Origin: Pseudobutyrivibrio ruminis
GTDB taxonomy: Bacteria; Bacillota; Clostridia; Lachnospirales; Lachnospiraceae
NCBI GenBank assembly: GCA_015057305.1
Contig: SVES01000018.1
Location: forward strand, 1 to 58,392
Direction of reading: 5' to 3'
DNA: 58,392 nucleotides
The notes under the pieces were generated by a model. The model was not told the origin of the DNA. It saw only the letters and a program-made list of their open reading frames with translations, and did not search any database. Each line of letters begins with the position of its first letter. The stretch's first letter is position 1. Of this stretch, positions 37,763 through 47,096 are shown piece by piece. The position numbers and the translations under genes were made by a program.

Positions 37763-37799
37763 CCTGGCTGGTATTTGTGCCAGCCAGGTTTTGTTTTTT
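37763..37799 (+). terminator. Terminator directly before the glycosyltransferase unit
   Basis: CCTGGCTGG and CCAGCCAGG form a 9-bp stem with an 8-base loop and a TTTTGTTTTTT tail. It ends only 14 bp before the next start codon, and a TATAAT-like sequence lies at 37743-37748. It could be an attenuator for the next unit as well as the end of the previous one. Confidence 0.8.
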
Positions 37800-37813
37800 A
37801 GGGGAAAGGTTGT

Positions 37814-39517
37814 ATGAAATCACATATCACAAACATCTATGGCATATCTAATTCAAATACAGCTGCTTTACAAAATCAAATCGCAAATATTGGCCGAAGG
37901 CTGCAATTTTTAGAGCTTGGTTTATATAAGTATAATGTAGAGACAGACACCCATGACGAACTGGCTAAGAGAATAGACGGGATAATTGCATCTGTGGAGC
38001 CAGGAGACGTTGCAGTTGTTCAGCTGCCTACAGGCAATGGATTGAACTTTGAATTGCGTCTGGTGAATAGATTGAAGGCATCAGGTACAAAGGTGGCATT
38101 GCTAGTGGAGGACTATCTACCATACAACCAGCTTAATTATTTTGAGGGGGCAGATGTGGCTTATGCCACAAACTATGTTATTAAAGCCGATTGTATAAGC
38201 AAGGGGCTGAAAGAGGATTTCATTAATGTTGCCAGCGGATTGACAGCAAGAACAGAGACGGAATGTGAAAATGCTTTGTTGAATATTGTTACTCCTTTTT
38301 TTGCAGATGCTTATGACGATAAAGCTGCTATTTCTGATGATGTAATTCATGTTTGCTTTGGACTTCATGATGCCAAGGGAACCTATAGTATTGAAGTGGG
38401 GACTGTTATGCAGTCCATCATTGAAAATACTGGCGCAAAGATATGCTTTCATATCTTTGTTGATGATACGGTTTCTGATGAGAATCGCAGACGTCTGCGA
38501 AAAATCGGAAATAGTGTCGGGGATATTGTAAAGTTTCATGCAATTGACGTGGAAAAAGTCACGGTTGATAACAGATACCTTCAAAACTTTACTATTGGTA
38601 CAATGTTCAGGTTGATGATTCCTGAAATACTCCATAATCTCCATAAGGTTATTTACTTAGATGCAGATTTGCTATTCTTAAAGGATATACAGGAATTGTG
38701 GGAAGTGGATATTGAAAAATATGCTTTGGCTGCTGTTCATGATATAGGTGCTGAGCATTATAATATTACTACTGAGATAATCAAAGATGGGGCGGTTGAC
38801 CGGAAAAAATATTTCAATGCTGGTGTTTTAATACTTAATCTTGATGTCATTAGAAGTGAGGGAAATTTAGCGGAAAGAACAATTGAAATGTTGAATCAAT
38901 ATAAAGATTCCAAATGGCCAGACCAGGATGCTTTAAACTTATTGTTTAAGGATGAGACATTATTAATTGATGGTGACTGGAATACATTTGTTAATTTTGC
39001 TTGTATGCTGAATATGCCTTTTAAAAAGAGAGTTTATCATTATGCAGGCAGACGTTTCGTTGATTTTGAGAATCGTAGAGAGTGGGATGATGAATATATC
39101 AGGATAAAGAATTCTTTGCAATGGAATGACAATATCCATTCTGATTATGGTCGTGCTTATAATTGCTTAAAAGATAAGTTTTCCTATATGCAAAAACTTA
39201 TAAAGATGGACGCTGAAGGAAGAAAGAAAATCCTCATTGGGAATCGCGGAAAGGCAATGGATTTAGTGCTTGATTTATTTAAATTGAGGAAGGATGATTA
39301 TTTTGTAGCCTGTGATAATCCAGTGGAAGGATACCTGCAAAAAGATATTTCTTCTGTTGGGAAAGAAGAAAAAGGCAAATTTATAATACTGGTTGTGCCT
39401 GATGCATTTGATGGCAAAGTAATTCTCAAACTTACTGAAATGGGGTTTGTTGAAGGCGAGGATTTTATGAGATTACCGCGTCTGGTTTTGGCATCACAAG
39501 GCGGATATCTATTGTAG
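37814..39517 (+). CDS. Gtf3-like/GT8 fusion glycosyltransferase 1
   Basis: A 567-residue cytoplasmic protein in three parts. Residues 1-140 resemble the N-terminal half of Gtf3, the second glycosyltransferase of serine-rich adhesins (RIDGIIASVEPGD, QLPTGNGLNF). Residues about 170-450 form a GT8 domain with the metal-binding DAD (283-285) in VIYLDADLLFLKDI and with FNAGVLILNLD and WPDQDALN. The last 110 residues look like a small Rossmann-type domain (KILIGNRGKAMDLV). It probably extends the sugar on the serine-rich adhesins. Its neighbour downstream, 9 bp away, is a paralogue of the same layout, and asp2 follows that. Confidence 0.82.
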   Translation: MKSHITNIYGISNSNTAALQNQIANIGRRLQFLELGLYKYNVETDTHDELAKRIDGIIASVEPGDVAVVQLPTGNGLNFELRLVNRLKASGTKVALLVEDYLPYNQLNYFEGADVAYATNYVIKADCISKGLKEDFINVASGLTARTETECENALLNIVTPFFADAYDDKAAISDDVIHVCFGLHDAKGTYSIEVGTVMQSIIENTGAKICFHIFVDDTVSDENRRRLRKIGNSVGDIVKFHAIDVEKVTVDNRYLQNFTIGTMFRLMIPEILHNLHKVIYLDADLLFLKDIQELWEVDIEKYALAAVHDIGAEHYNITTEIIKDGAVDRKKYFNAGVLILNLDVIRSEGNLAERTIEMLNQYKDSKWPDQDALNLLFKDETLLIDGDWNTFVNFACMLNMPFKKRVYHYAGRRFVDFENRREWDDEYIRIKNSLQWNDNIHSDYGRAYNCLKDKFSYMQKLIKMDAEGRKKILIGNRGKAMDLVLDLFKLRKDDYFVACDNPVEGYLQKDISSVGKEEKGKFIILVVPDAFDGKVILKLTEMGFVEGEDFMRLPRLVLASQGGYLL

Positions 39518-39526
39518 GGGGAATAC

Positions 39527-41248
39527 ATGAAGGTTCATATTACAAAAGCTTACAATTTTTGGAACAAAAGAATAGGAGCAATTCAAGGGAAAGTTGCAGA
39601 TGTTGCCAGGTCGATTGGCTTTGTCGAAATGGGGATTTTTAATTATGATGTTAATTCTGATTCACATGAGGAACTGGGAAAACGTCTTGACGGAATAATT
39701 GCAGCAGTGGAGCCAGATGATGTAGTGATTGTACAAATGCCAACTGGAAATGGAATAACCTTTGAAAAGCGCTTGATAGCAAAAATTAAAGGCTATAATA
39801 ATACCAAAGTTGTTCTACTATTTCATGACGTTGAAAGTTATGACAGTCTGAATTGCTTTAATGGTGTGGATAAAATTATCTATAGCAATAGCAGAATGTT
39901 GAAGGAGATACATTCTAAGGAGCTTGGTGCCCCAATTGAGGAGCAGTTTGCTTTCAGTAATTGTAATGAAAATGTGATAAAAAAGAATCTGTTGGATATA
40001 AGCGATTTTTATGATTCTTCCGTATATACAGGCAATGAAGCAGAAGATAATTTAATTCATGCAGCCTTTGGCTTGTATGATAAAAACGGTAGGTACACCC
40101 TGTATGTTGGAGAGGCAATTCAGTCAGTTCTGGAAAATACAAATGAAAAAATCTGTTTTCATATATTTCATGATGAGACTTTGACAAATGCAAATATGTA
40201 TAGACTCAAAAAGACCGTGGCATTCTTTGGTAGCTATATTCAGTTTCATAAAATGAATGGGGCGGATTTTGAGTCTAATAATAAATGGGTGAAATATTAT
40301 ACTATCGGCGCCATGTTCAGGCTGGTTATGCCAAGAGTACTAGATAATTTACACAAGCTCATTTATTTAGATGCAGATTTGATGTTTAATAGAGATATCA
40401 AGGAGCTGTGGAATATTGATATCAAAGACTATTCCCTGGCGGCAGTTAAGGACGTTATTTTTGATAATGGAATAGTACAGCCCCAATTTGTTAAAGAAGG
40501 AATTGTTCCAAAGGATAGATATTTTAATTCAGGTTTGCTCATAATGAACTTTGATAAAATCAGACAGCGTGGAGATTTACTGGAAATGGCACTAGAATTT
40601 TTGAACAATAATCCAGATTCTGCATTGCCAGATCAGGATGCATTGAACTATTATTTCAATTCTACCACCTTATTCCTGGATAAAAGCTGGAATGTATTTA
40701 CGCAATATGAGAAAAAGCGTACCTCTGAAATTACTGATAATGTGGTGTATCATTTTATGGGACAGCCTTTGATTGATTATTCCGGCGCCACAGATTTTGA
40801 AAAGCTCTATTATAATATGAAAGCAAAGACTGCGTGGGGTTATGCTGGCATAGAGTCAGAAGTGTTTAGAGGCTATGCTACTTTGACTGCAAAGATTGTT
40901 AATTCACAAGGATTAATAACGGCTATGGTGGCAAATAAAAAGAAAATATATTATGGCTATCATAGCGAAGCAATGGAAAATTTACTAAAAATAATTCCAC
41001 CTTGTAAGGAAGATTACTTTGTTACAGATGACAAAGCTGAATATAATAAGGACATAATGGGACTTAAATACAGATCTATTAATTATTTAGAGAATGAGAC
41101 AAAAGGTGAGTTTGTTGTTTTGGTACTGCCTTTGGCAAATAATGGAAGAGCTATAGAAAATTTAAAATCCATGGACCTATTAGAGCTTGAAGATTATTAT
41201 GTAATACCTAAGCTTCTTGTGGGACCAAAGGGTGGATATTGGGGCTAA
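39527..41248 (+). CDS. Gtf3-like/GT8 fusion glycosyltransferase 2
   Basis: A 573-residue paralogue of the preceding gene with the same three-part layout. The Gtf3-like N-terminus has RLDGIIAAVEPDD and QMPTGNGITF. The GT8 domain carries DAD at 282-284 (LIYLDADLMFNRDI), FNSGLLIMNFD and LPDQDALNYYF. The C-terminal Rossmann-like domain starts near KKIYYGYHSEAM. Divergence is moderate and spread along the length, so this is an old tandem duplication. The two may add different sugars in order. asp2 starts 4 bp after its stop. Confidence 0.82.
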   Translation: MKVHITKAYNFWNKRIGAIQGKVADVARSIGFVEMGIFNYDVNSDSHEELGKRLDGIIAAVEPDDVVIVQMPTGNGITFEKRLIAKIKGYNNTKVVLLFHDVESYDSLNCFNGVDKIIYSNSRMLKEIHSKELGAPIEEQFAFSNCNENVIKKNLLDISDFYDSSVYTGNEAEDNLIHAAFGLYDKNGRYTLYVGEAIQSVLENTNEKICFHIFHDETLTNANMYRLKKTVAFFGSYIQFHKMNGADFESNNKWVKYYTIGAMFRLVMPRVLDNLHKLIYLDADLMFNRDIKELWNIDIKDYSLAAVKDVIFDNGIVQPQFVKEGIVPKDRYFNSGLLIMNFDKIRQRGDLLEMALEFLNNNPDSALPDQDALNYYFNSTTLFLDKSWNVFTQYEKKRTSEITDNVVYHFMGQPLIDYSGATDFEKLYYNMKAKTAWGYAGIESEVFRGYATLTAKIVNSQGLITAMVANKKKIYYGYHSEAMENLLKIIPPCKEDYFVTDDKAEYNKDIMGLKYRSINYLENETKGEFVVLVLPLANNGRAIENLKSMDLLELEDYYVIPKLLVGPKGGYWG

Positions 41249-41251
41249 GGA

Positions 41252-42745
41252 ATGGACATAATTAAGATTTTACAAATTGGAAATGAAGATTGGAACGAGA
41301 AATATACTATTCCTGAGAACGTAAAGGTGTATTTTTGCGGAGAAAATATTGTTCCACAAAAACAGATATTTGATATTGCTTTTGTGGAACGAAATTTAGA
41401 TGAACAAGAAGCAAAAATCGTCTATGCCATGACTGCAACGTATGCTTTTTTTGCATTGGATGGTCTAGATATGAATGAGCCTACCAATGATATTTATGTT
41501 AGACGTATGGGGCAGACTATTTCTGAAAAGGATATTCAGGACTTTTTATTAAATGATGCAAGAAATTATTTTGCGACTGTTTATGGTGAAAAGTTTATTC
41601 CTAATACTATTGGTATAGCTCAAGGATTTCGCGGGAAAATTAGTTGGCAGGGCAATTACAGCGTAAGCCTTGAAGGGGATTACGGTGACCACCTGAATCA
41701 AATAGCATTTTGGCGAGGAAATGTTCCCCTTGAGGTAGGCCAGGCTGTAGAATTTTGGCTTGAGTATAAGAAATCAGAAAATGTAAGTATTTCATTATCT
41801 ATAAAGGAATTTGCTACAGGTACTTTAGATGATTTGATTAATAGTTGGTGTTTTTCTGAGGAAGAATTACAAAATCCTATTATAATAGAAGGAACAAGAA
41901 CAAGAGGTTCTGTTTTTTGCTCTTTAAATGCTTGTGGAAGAGGAAAGCTTGATGTTGTTGCATTACATGATAGATACTCAAGAAGGGGGATAGGAACCCT
42001 AATGGTTGGCGGTGAACGTCATGTTACATCTGAGAGGGAAGAAATCTTTTCATATTTCGACCCAGGGGATATGAAGCCACCACTTGCCGTATATTTTTCA
42101 GGCTATAAAACCAGAGAAGGTTTTGAAGGCTATTACATGATGCGAAAGCTTGGTTGCCCATTTTTGCTTATAGCGGAGCAAAGATTTGAGGGTGGAGGTT
42201 TATACATAGGAAGCAAGGAATTTGAAAACCTTATGATTAATATTATTGATGATCATTTGAATAAGCTGGGATTTTATCCTGAGCAGCTGATTCTTTCTGG
42301 AATTTCCATGGGCTCTATTGGCTCCATTTATTATGGCTGTCATATTAGACCTCATGCCCTTATAGTAGGTAAGCCTGTTATTAGTTTAGGTGGAATTGCA
42401 CAGAATGAGCGGCTAAAAAGACCTAAAGGTTTTCCTTCATCGCTGGATTTGTTGAATAAATATGGTGGAGGAATGGATGAGAAAGCTATTCAGACACTTG
42501 ATAATAAAGTTTGGGATAAAATTCGAAATACGGATTTTAGTCACACAAAGATTATAGTTGCATATATGTATGAAGATGATTATGATGCTACGGCCTACAA
42601 TAAACTGCTTACAGAATTGAACTCGGCAGGTGTTCAAGTATATGGAAAAGGTCTTCATGGCAGGCATAATGATAACTCAGCTGGTATTGCAGCCTGGTTT
42701 AAGGGACAATACAATAGAGTGCTGAAGGAAGACTACGGACGTTGA
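41252..42745 (+). CDS. asp2: Accessory Sec protein Asp2
   Basis: A 497-residue protein of the Asp2 family. In streptococci Asp2 is both part of the accessory Sec export complex and an acetyltransferase that modifies GlcNAc on the adhesin. The N-terminal ILQIGNEDW is typical. The alpha/beta-hydrolase half carries the nucleophile Ser352 in SGISMGSIGS, and a histidine-rich end GLHGRHNDNSAG supplies the likely catalytic histidine. Unusually, it is separated from asp1, asp3, secY2 and secA2 by adhesin 2 and lies in an operon with two glycosyltransferases, which fits its role in sugar modification. Confidence 0.88.
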   Translation: MDIIKILQIGNEDWNEKYTIPENVKVYFCGENIVPQKQIFDIAFVERNLDEQEAKIVYAMTATYAFFALDGLDMNEPTNDIYVRRMGQTISEKDIQDFLLNDARNYFATVYGEKFIPNTIGIAQGFRGKISWQGNYSVSLEGDYGDHLNQIAFWRGNVPLEVGQAVEFWLEYKKSENVSISLSIKEFATGTLDDLINSWCFSEEELQNPIIIEGTRTRGSVFCSLNACGRGKLDVVALHDRYSRRGIGTLMVGGERHVTSEREEIFSYFDPGDMKPPLAVYFSGYKTREGFEGYYMMRKLGCPFLLIAEQRFEGGGLYIGSKEFENLMINIIDDHLNKLGFYPEQLILSGISMGSIGSIYYGCHIRPHALIVGKPVISLGGIAQNERLKRPKGFPSSLDLLNKYGGGMDEKAIQTLDNKVWDKIRNTDFSHTKIIVAYMYEDDYDATAYNKLLTELNSAGVQVYGKGLHGRHNDNSAGIAAWFKGQYNRVLKEDYGR

Positions 42746-42788
42746 TAGATTATTAATTAATCAGATTAGAGGTGAATAATGATTCATG

Positions 42789-42816
42789 AGAGGTGCAATA
42801 TGCACCTCTTATTTTG
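42789..42816 (+). terminator. Terminator after asp2
   Basis: AGAGGTGCA and TGCACCTCT form a 9-bp perfect stem with an ATA loop, followed by TATTTTG. The T-run is imperfect, so termination may be partial. Confidence 0.65.
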
Positions 42817-42852
42817 TATAAAAAGTCATAATTATTCATTTTTGGAGGTTAA

Positions 42853-43072
42853 AACGTTATCGTGAACAAAGTGTGAACTGGGTAGCAAAGTGTGTATAAA
42901 CTCATATATATCGTGCTTTTGGTTATAAATTCACATTTAAAACACAATATATATGAACAATTTGTGAACGTGGCAAGAAGTGAATATATATGGCAAAAAG
43001 TTGTATATTATAACGTTATTTGTTCACAATTGCCCCATATACTTTAATCAAATAAAAGTTATAAAGTATAAT
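42853..43072 (+). promoter_or_regulatory. Adhesin 2 control region
   Basis: This non-coding gap (42746-43134) holds AACGTTA at 42853 and 43012 and CAAAGTGTG twice (about 42867 and 42886). A TGGCAAGAAG/TGGCAAAAAG pair sits at 42971 and 42991, exactly 20 bp apart. A consensus TATAAT is at 43067-43072 with a weak -35. The start codon at 43135 has AAAAGGAG upstream. The long region suggests control by several factors. Confidence 0.55.
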
Positions 43073-43134
43073 GATTCTTTTAACTAGAATCGCTTTAGCA
43101 GTTAACAACGGTTCCAAGAAAAGGAGAAAAGTAT

Positions 43135-46100
43135 ATGGGTAAGAAGAGAGTAGAAAAAATGGTAAAAGGCATCGCAATCACTGGTTCAGCAATTGGTGGT
43201 GCAACATTATTTGGAGATGCTAATGTGGCATACGCTGAGCTTACACAGGAAGTGGCTGATGAAATAGTTACATCAGCAGCACCTGAAATCGTACTTGAGC
43301 CAGTGCCGGTACAGGAAGTGGTTGAAGCTCCAGTGGCACAGGAAGCGCCAGTAGTAGAGGAAGCGCCAGTAGTAGAGGCTGCCCCAGTAGTAGAGGAAGC
43401 GCCAGTAGTAGAGGCAGCACCAGTAATAGAGGCTGCCCCAGTAGTAGAAGCAGCACCAGTTGTAGAGGAAGGACCAGTAGAAGAAACTCTTGCAACTGAG
43501 GTAATTGACACAGAAGTGGCGGAAATAGTTGTAGATACTCCACTTGAAGAACCTAGTGAGACAGTAGCAGAGGGCGAGGCTGAGATTATTGATGAGACAG
43601 ATTCTTCTATTATAGAAGAAACTCCTGAAAACGAAGTGGCAGAAAATGAAGAAACAGAGGTAGTTGAGTCTGACATTGAAGAAGAAATTGATGCTACAGA
43701 AGAAGTAGAAGAGATTGATATTGATGATGTTATTGAGACTGTAGAAGATGAAGGTTTTGAGGAAGAAGGCTTAAATCCTGGCATCATGTTCAAGAAGGCA
43801 GGAAGCATCAGATTGATGGCTAATTCAGGCGCAGGGCTTGAAGGAGATGAAGCAGGCGAAGAAGAAAACACACCTGATCCAAAGCAAGAAGCAATTCAGC
43901 AATATGGTGATGAAATACGTAATGCTGAAGAAGGCGCTGATATTTCTGGTTCAGTTACAAACCTTTTAGCAGCTAATTTTGACATCGATTCAGAAGATGA
44001 CACTACAGGCTCAGTTTCAATTAAGACTGTTAACGGTGAAACAGTTTACGTTGTAACTGATGCCGAAGGAAATAGTACATATTATTTGTTTGCAGGAGTT
44101 GATGAGCAGGGAACAATAGCTTTTGATGAAGTAGAAATAAGTAAAACTGTAAACTCAGCTAGTTCATTAACAAATATAGATAGCACAGAATATAATGAAG
44201 CTATTGCAGGATTTGAAGAAGCTGGAATGGTTGAAGGCGAAGATTATGAAGTTACTGCGCATGTTATCACTACATCGACAAGTGCAGCAACTGTTAAAGA
44301 TGCAGTTAGAGCTTATATAAGACAGAATTATCATGATGAAGCTTGGTATAGAGAACACAATTTACAAATCGTAACCACCAATCAACCATATGGACAAACG
44401 AATACCGCGCTTCCAGAGGGATTGGATCCTCATACAAAATATATTGGAGTATATAAATTTAGCAATTCTACTGCACAACCTGTGCTAGTTTATTATAGAT
44501 ATGCTAAACCTTGGGGCTCAAACAATTATGTTTGGGGATGGTTTGAAAATGACTCAGGAACTGGAAAAATAATAGATTCTGGTGAAAAACAGATTTACAT
44601 TATTGCTGAGTGGGGTGAGCAGGTTACCGCCGTTAATATGTATGATATTAACGTATTTGATTACTCTACAAGTGAGACTGAAAATGGCTTTACAATTGAA
44701 AACTCTGCGAGTGCATCTATAGCACAAAGTGAATCAACCTCAATAGTAGAGAGTGAGAGTACATCAGTATACGAGAGCGAGTCAACCTCAGTATATGAGA
44801 GTGAATCAACTTCAGTATATGAGAGCGAATCAACTTCAGTATATGAGAGTGAGTCAACCTCAGTATATGAGAGTGAATCAACTTCAGTATACGAAAGTGA
44901 ATCAACTTCAGTATATGAGAGCGAATCAACCTCAGTATACGAGAGTGAGTCAACATCAGTATACGAGAGCGAATCAACCTCAGTGTACGAGAGTGAATCA
45001 ACCTCAGTATATGAGAGCGAGAGCACTTCAGTATATGAGAGCGAATCAACCTCAGTATATGAGAGCGAGTCAACCTCAGTATACGAGAGCGAATCAACCT
45101 CAGTATATGAGAGTGAGTCAACATCAGTATATGAGAGCGAGAGCACCTCAGTATATGAGAGCGAGTCAACCTCAGTATACGAGAGCGAGTCAACATCAGT
45201 ATACGAGAGCGAATCAACTTCAGTATATGAGAGCGAGTCAACCTCAGTATATGAGAGCGAATCAACCTCAGTATACGAAAGTGAGTCAACCTCAGTATAC
45301 GAAAGTGAAAGCACATCAGTATATGAGAGCGAGAGCACATCAGTATATGAGAGTGAGTCAACCTCAGTATATGAGAGTGAAAGCACATCAGTATACGAAA
45401 GTGAATCAACTTCAGTATATGAGAGCGAGTCAACATCAGTATACGAAAGTGAGTCAACATCAGTATACGAAAGTGAATCAATTTCAGTATATGAGAGTGA
45501 GTCAACATCAGTATATGAGAGCGAGTCAACATCAGTATACGAAAGTGAGTCAACATCAGTATACGAAAGTGAAAGCACATCAGTATACGAGAGCGAATCA
45601 ACCTCAGTATATGAGAGCGAGTCAACATCAGTATACGAAAGTGAGTCAACCTCAGTATACGAAAGTGAAAGCACATCAGTATATGAGAGCGAGAGCACTT
45701 CAGTATATGAGAGTGAATCAACCTCTGTATATGAGAGTGAGTCAACCTCAGTATATGAGAGTGAGTCAACCTCAGTATATGAGAGCGAGAGCACTTCAGT
45801 ATATGAGAGCGAGAGCACTTCAGTATATGAGAGCGAATCAACCTCAGTGTATGAGAGTGAATCAACATCAGTATACGAGAGTGAGTCAACTTCAGTATAT
45901 GAGAGCGAATCAACCTCAGTATATGAGAGTGAGTCAACCTCAGTATACGAGAGCGAATCAACTTCAGTATATGAAAGCGAATCAACTTCAGTATACGAGA
46001 GCGAGAGCACCTCAGTATATGAGAGTGAAAGCACCTCAGTATATGAGAGTGAAAGCACCTCAGTATATGAGAGCGAGAGCACCTCAGTATATGAGAGTGA

Positions 46101-46638
46101 ATCAACATCAGTATATGAGAGCGAATCAACCTCAGTATATGAGAGTGAGTCAACCTCAATATATGAAAGTGAATCTACGAGCATAAGTGAATCTGAGAGC
46201 ACAAGTATTTCAGAATCAGCAAGCAGATCAGAGTCACAGAGCAATGCACCTACAACAACACCTACAGATGGTGGCGGTACATCAGCAAGTGAGGGACCAG
46301 CAGCTCCTACATATGCAGAAATTCCAACCTTCACATCTGCAATCGTTGGTGATGAAGACATAGATGCAGTAATCCCAGCTGTTGTTATACCTGACGCACC
46401 AGCACCAGTTGCTATAGCAGATGCAGTAGTTCCACTAGCAGTAGTTGATGACATTGAGGATGAGGGCTTGGTAGATGATGCAATAGGCACTCAGGTTATT
46501 GAAGATGAAGAAACACCACTTGCAGGCGAGATAGGCTCAGGAAGAATATGGTGGTATTGGATCCTTATAATCATCACCTCAATATCAAGCTTCTTCGGAT
46601 ATGACAAGATGAAGAAAGAAGAAAAAGCAGATAAATAA
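43135..46638 (+). CDS. Serine-rich repeat glycoprotein adhesin 2 (YESESTSV repeats)
   Basis: A 1167-residue surface adhesin. The leader [19 protein letters not shown] (from residue 4) matches that of adhesin 1. A Val/Pro/Ala/Glu-rich segment (about 45-120, many [12 protein letters not shown] units), an acidic stretch (to about 220) and a folded putative binding domain (about 245-525) follow. Then come some 58 nearly identical 8-residue YESESTSV units (about 541-1010), with one Thr-to-Ile change near the middle. The end has [17 protein letters not shown] (1124-1130), WWYWILIII as a membrane helix and a lysine-rich tail. No LPXTG is present. Tyrosine in every repeat is unusual for the family. 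It is flanked by asp2 and the accessory Sec operon. Confidence 0.88.
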   Translation: MGKKRVEKMVKGIAITGSAIGGATLFGDANVAYAELTQEVADEIVTSAAPEIVLEPVPVQEVVEAPVAQEAPVVEEAPVVEAAPVVEEAPVVEAAPVIEAAPVVEAAPVVEEGPVEETLATEVIDTEVAEIVVDTPLEEPSETVAEGEAEIIDETDSSIIEETPENEVAENEETEVVESDIEEEIDATEEVEEIDIDDVIETVEDEGFEEEGLNPGIMFKKAGSIRLMANSGAGLEGDEAGEEENTPDPKQEAIQQYGDEIRNAEEGADISGSVTNLLAANFDIDSEDDTTGSVSIKTVNGETVYVVTDAEGNSTYYLFAGVDEQGTIAFDEVEISKTVNSASSLTNIDSTEYNEAIAGFEEAGMVEGEDYEVTAHVITTSTSAATVKDAVRAYIRQNYHDEAWYREHNLQIVTTNQPYGQTNTALPEGLDPHTKYIGVYKFSNSTAQPVLVYYRYAKPWGSNNYVWGWFENDSGTGKIIDSGEKQIYIIAEWGEQVTAVNMYDINVFDYSTSETENGFTIENSASASIAQSESTSIVESESTSVYESESTSVYESESTSVYESESTSVYESESTSVYESESTSVYESESTSVYESESTSVYESESTSVYESESTSVYESESTSVYESESTSVYESESTSVYESESTSVYESESTSVYESESTSVYESESTSVYESESTSVYESESTSVYESESTSVYESESTSVYESESTSVYESESTSVYESESTSVYESESTSVYESESTSVYESESTSVYESESTSVYESESTSVYESESTSVYESESISVYESESTSVYESESTSVYESESTSVYESESTSVYESESTSVYESESTSVYESESTSVYESESTSVYESESTSVYESESTSVYESESTSVYESESTSVYESESTSVYESESTSVYESESTSVYESESTSVYESESTSVYESESTSVYESESTSVYESESTSVYESESTSVYESESTSVYESESTSVYESESTSVYESESTSVYESESTSVYESESTSVYESESTSIYESESTSISESESTSISESASRSESQSNAPTTTPTDGGGTSASEGPAAPTYAEIPTFTSAIVGDEDIDAVIPAVVIPDAPAPVAIADAVVPLAVVDDIEDEGLVDDAIGTQVIEDEETPLAGEIGSGRIWWYWILIIITSISSFFGYDKMKKEEKADK
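44756..46165 (+). repeat. 24-bp tandem repeat array of adhesin 2
   Basis: About 58 direct 24-bp units encode YESESTSV. The protein is almost invariant, while the DNA varies at silent sites: TAT/TAC, GAG/GAA, AGC/AGT, ACC/ACT/ACA, and TCA or AGC/AGT for one serine. The array is long enough for slippage to change the length of the adhesin. Confidence 0.92.
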
Positions 46639-46658
46639 ATAACATAACCTTTTGGATG

Positions 46659-46690
46659 GGGCAGCCTCGGCTGCCCTGTTCTATTGTTTT
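46659..46690 (+). terminator. Terminator after adhesin 2
   Basis: GGGCAGCC and GGCTGCCC form an 8-bp GC stem with a TC loop, followed by a T-rich TGTTCTATTGTTTTT. AACGTTA (46706-46712) lies between it and the next gene, as in adhesin promoters. Confidence 0.75.
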
Positions 46691-46751
46691 TAACTTGCTG
46701 TTTGAAACGTTAGAGCGTATGTTGTAAAATTAAATTAGATGGAGGGAAGGT

Positions 46752-47093
46752 ATGCTTACAATAGAGGTTTTACGACAATTTGGAGCTAATGTAGATGAGG
46801 GTTTGGAAAGGTGCATGGGAGATGGAGATTTCTATCTAGAGCTTATTCCTGATGCACTTGTGGAATCTTATTATAAATCTATAGAAGATCTGATTTTATC
46901 AAATGACTATCACCAGGCTTTTGAAGTTGCACATTCACTGAAGGGGATTCTTTCAAATCTGGCATTGACTCCTATTTTAGAGCCAGTTAGTGAAATAACT
47001 GAAGGGCTTAGAGCAAATAAGAAGATGGATTACAGTCCATACATTTCAGATATGTGGGCCAAGCGCAATAAGTTGTTAGAAATGATAGGATAA
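46752..47093 (+). CDS. Histidine phosphotransfer (Hpt) domain protein
   Basis: A 113-residue single-domain protein. His61 in VAHSLKGILSNL is the phosphorelay histidine; the four-helix pattern and length fit Hpt. It should pass phosphate from a hybrid kinase, not in this window, to a receiver domain. The adjacent REC-GGDEF gene, 3 bp downstream, is the obvious partner. The start has GGAGGGAAGG upstream. It is the first gene of the large accessory Sec operon. Confidence 0.87.
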   Translation: MLTIEVLRQFGANVDEGLERCMGDGDFYLELIPDALVESYYKSIEDLILSNDYHQAFEVAHSLKGILSNLALTPILEPVSEITEGLRANKKMDYSPYISDMWAKRNKLLEMIG

Positions 47094-47096
47094 ATT

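Noticed and set aside
42779..42865. 28-codon ORF after asp2 with a fair ribosome site
   Set aside because: It runs through the terminator hairpin, and the peptide has no recognisable feature.
44756..46165. CRISPR-like tandem repeat
   Set aside because: The 24-bp units are contiguous with no spacers and lie in frame in a signal-peptide-bearing gene.
44661..46490. 609-codon minus-strand frame and 477/480-codon frames over the adhesin 2 repeat
   Set aside because: A 24-bp repeat keeps all frames open if one unit has no stop. The products are monotonous and lack start signals.
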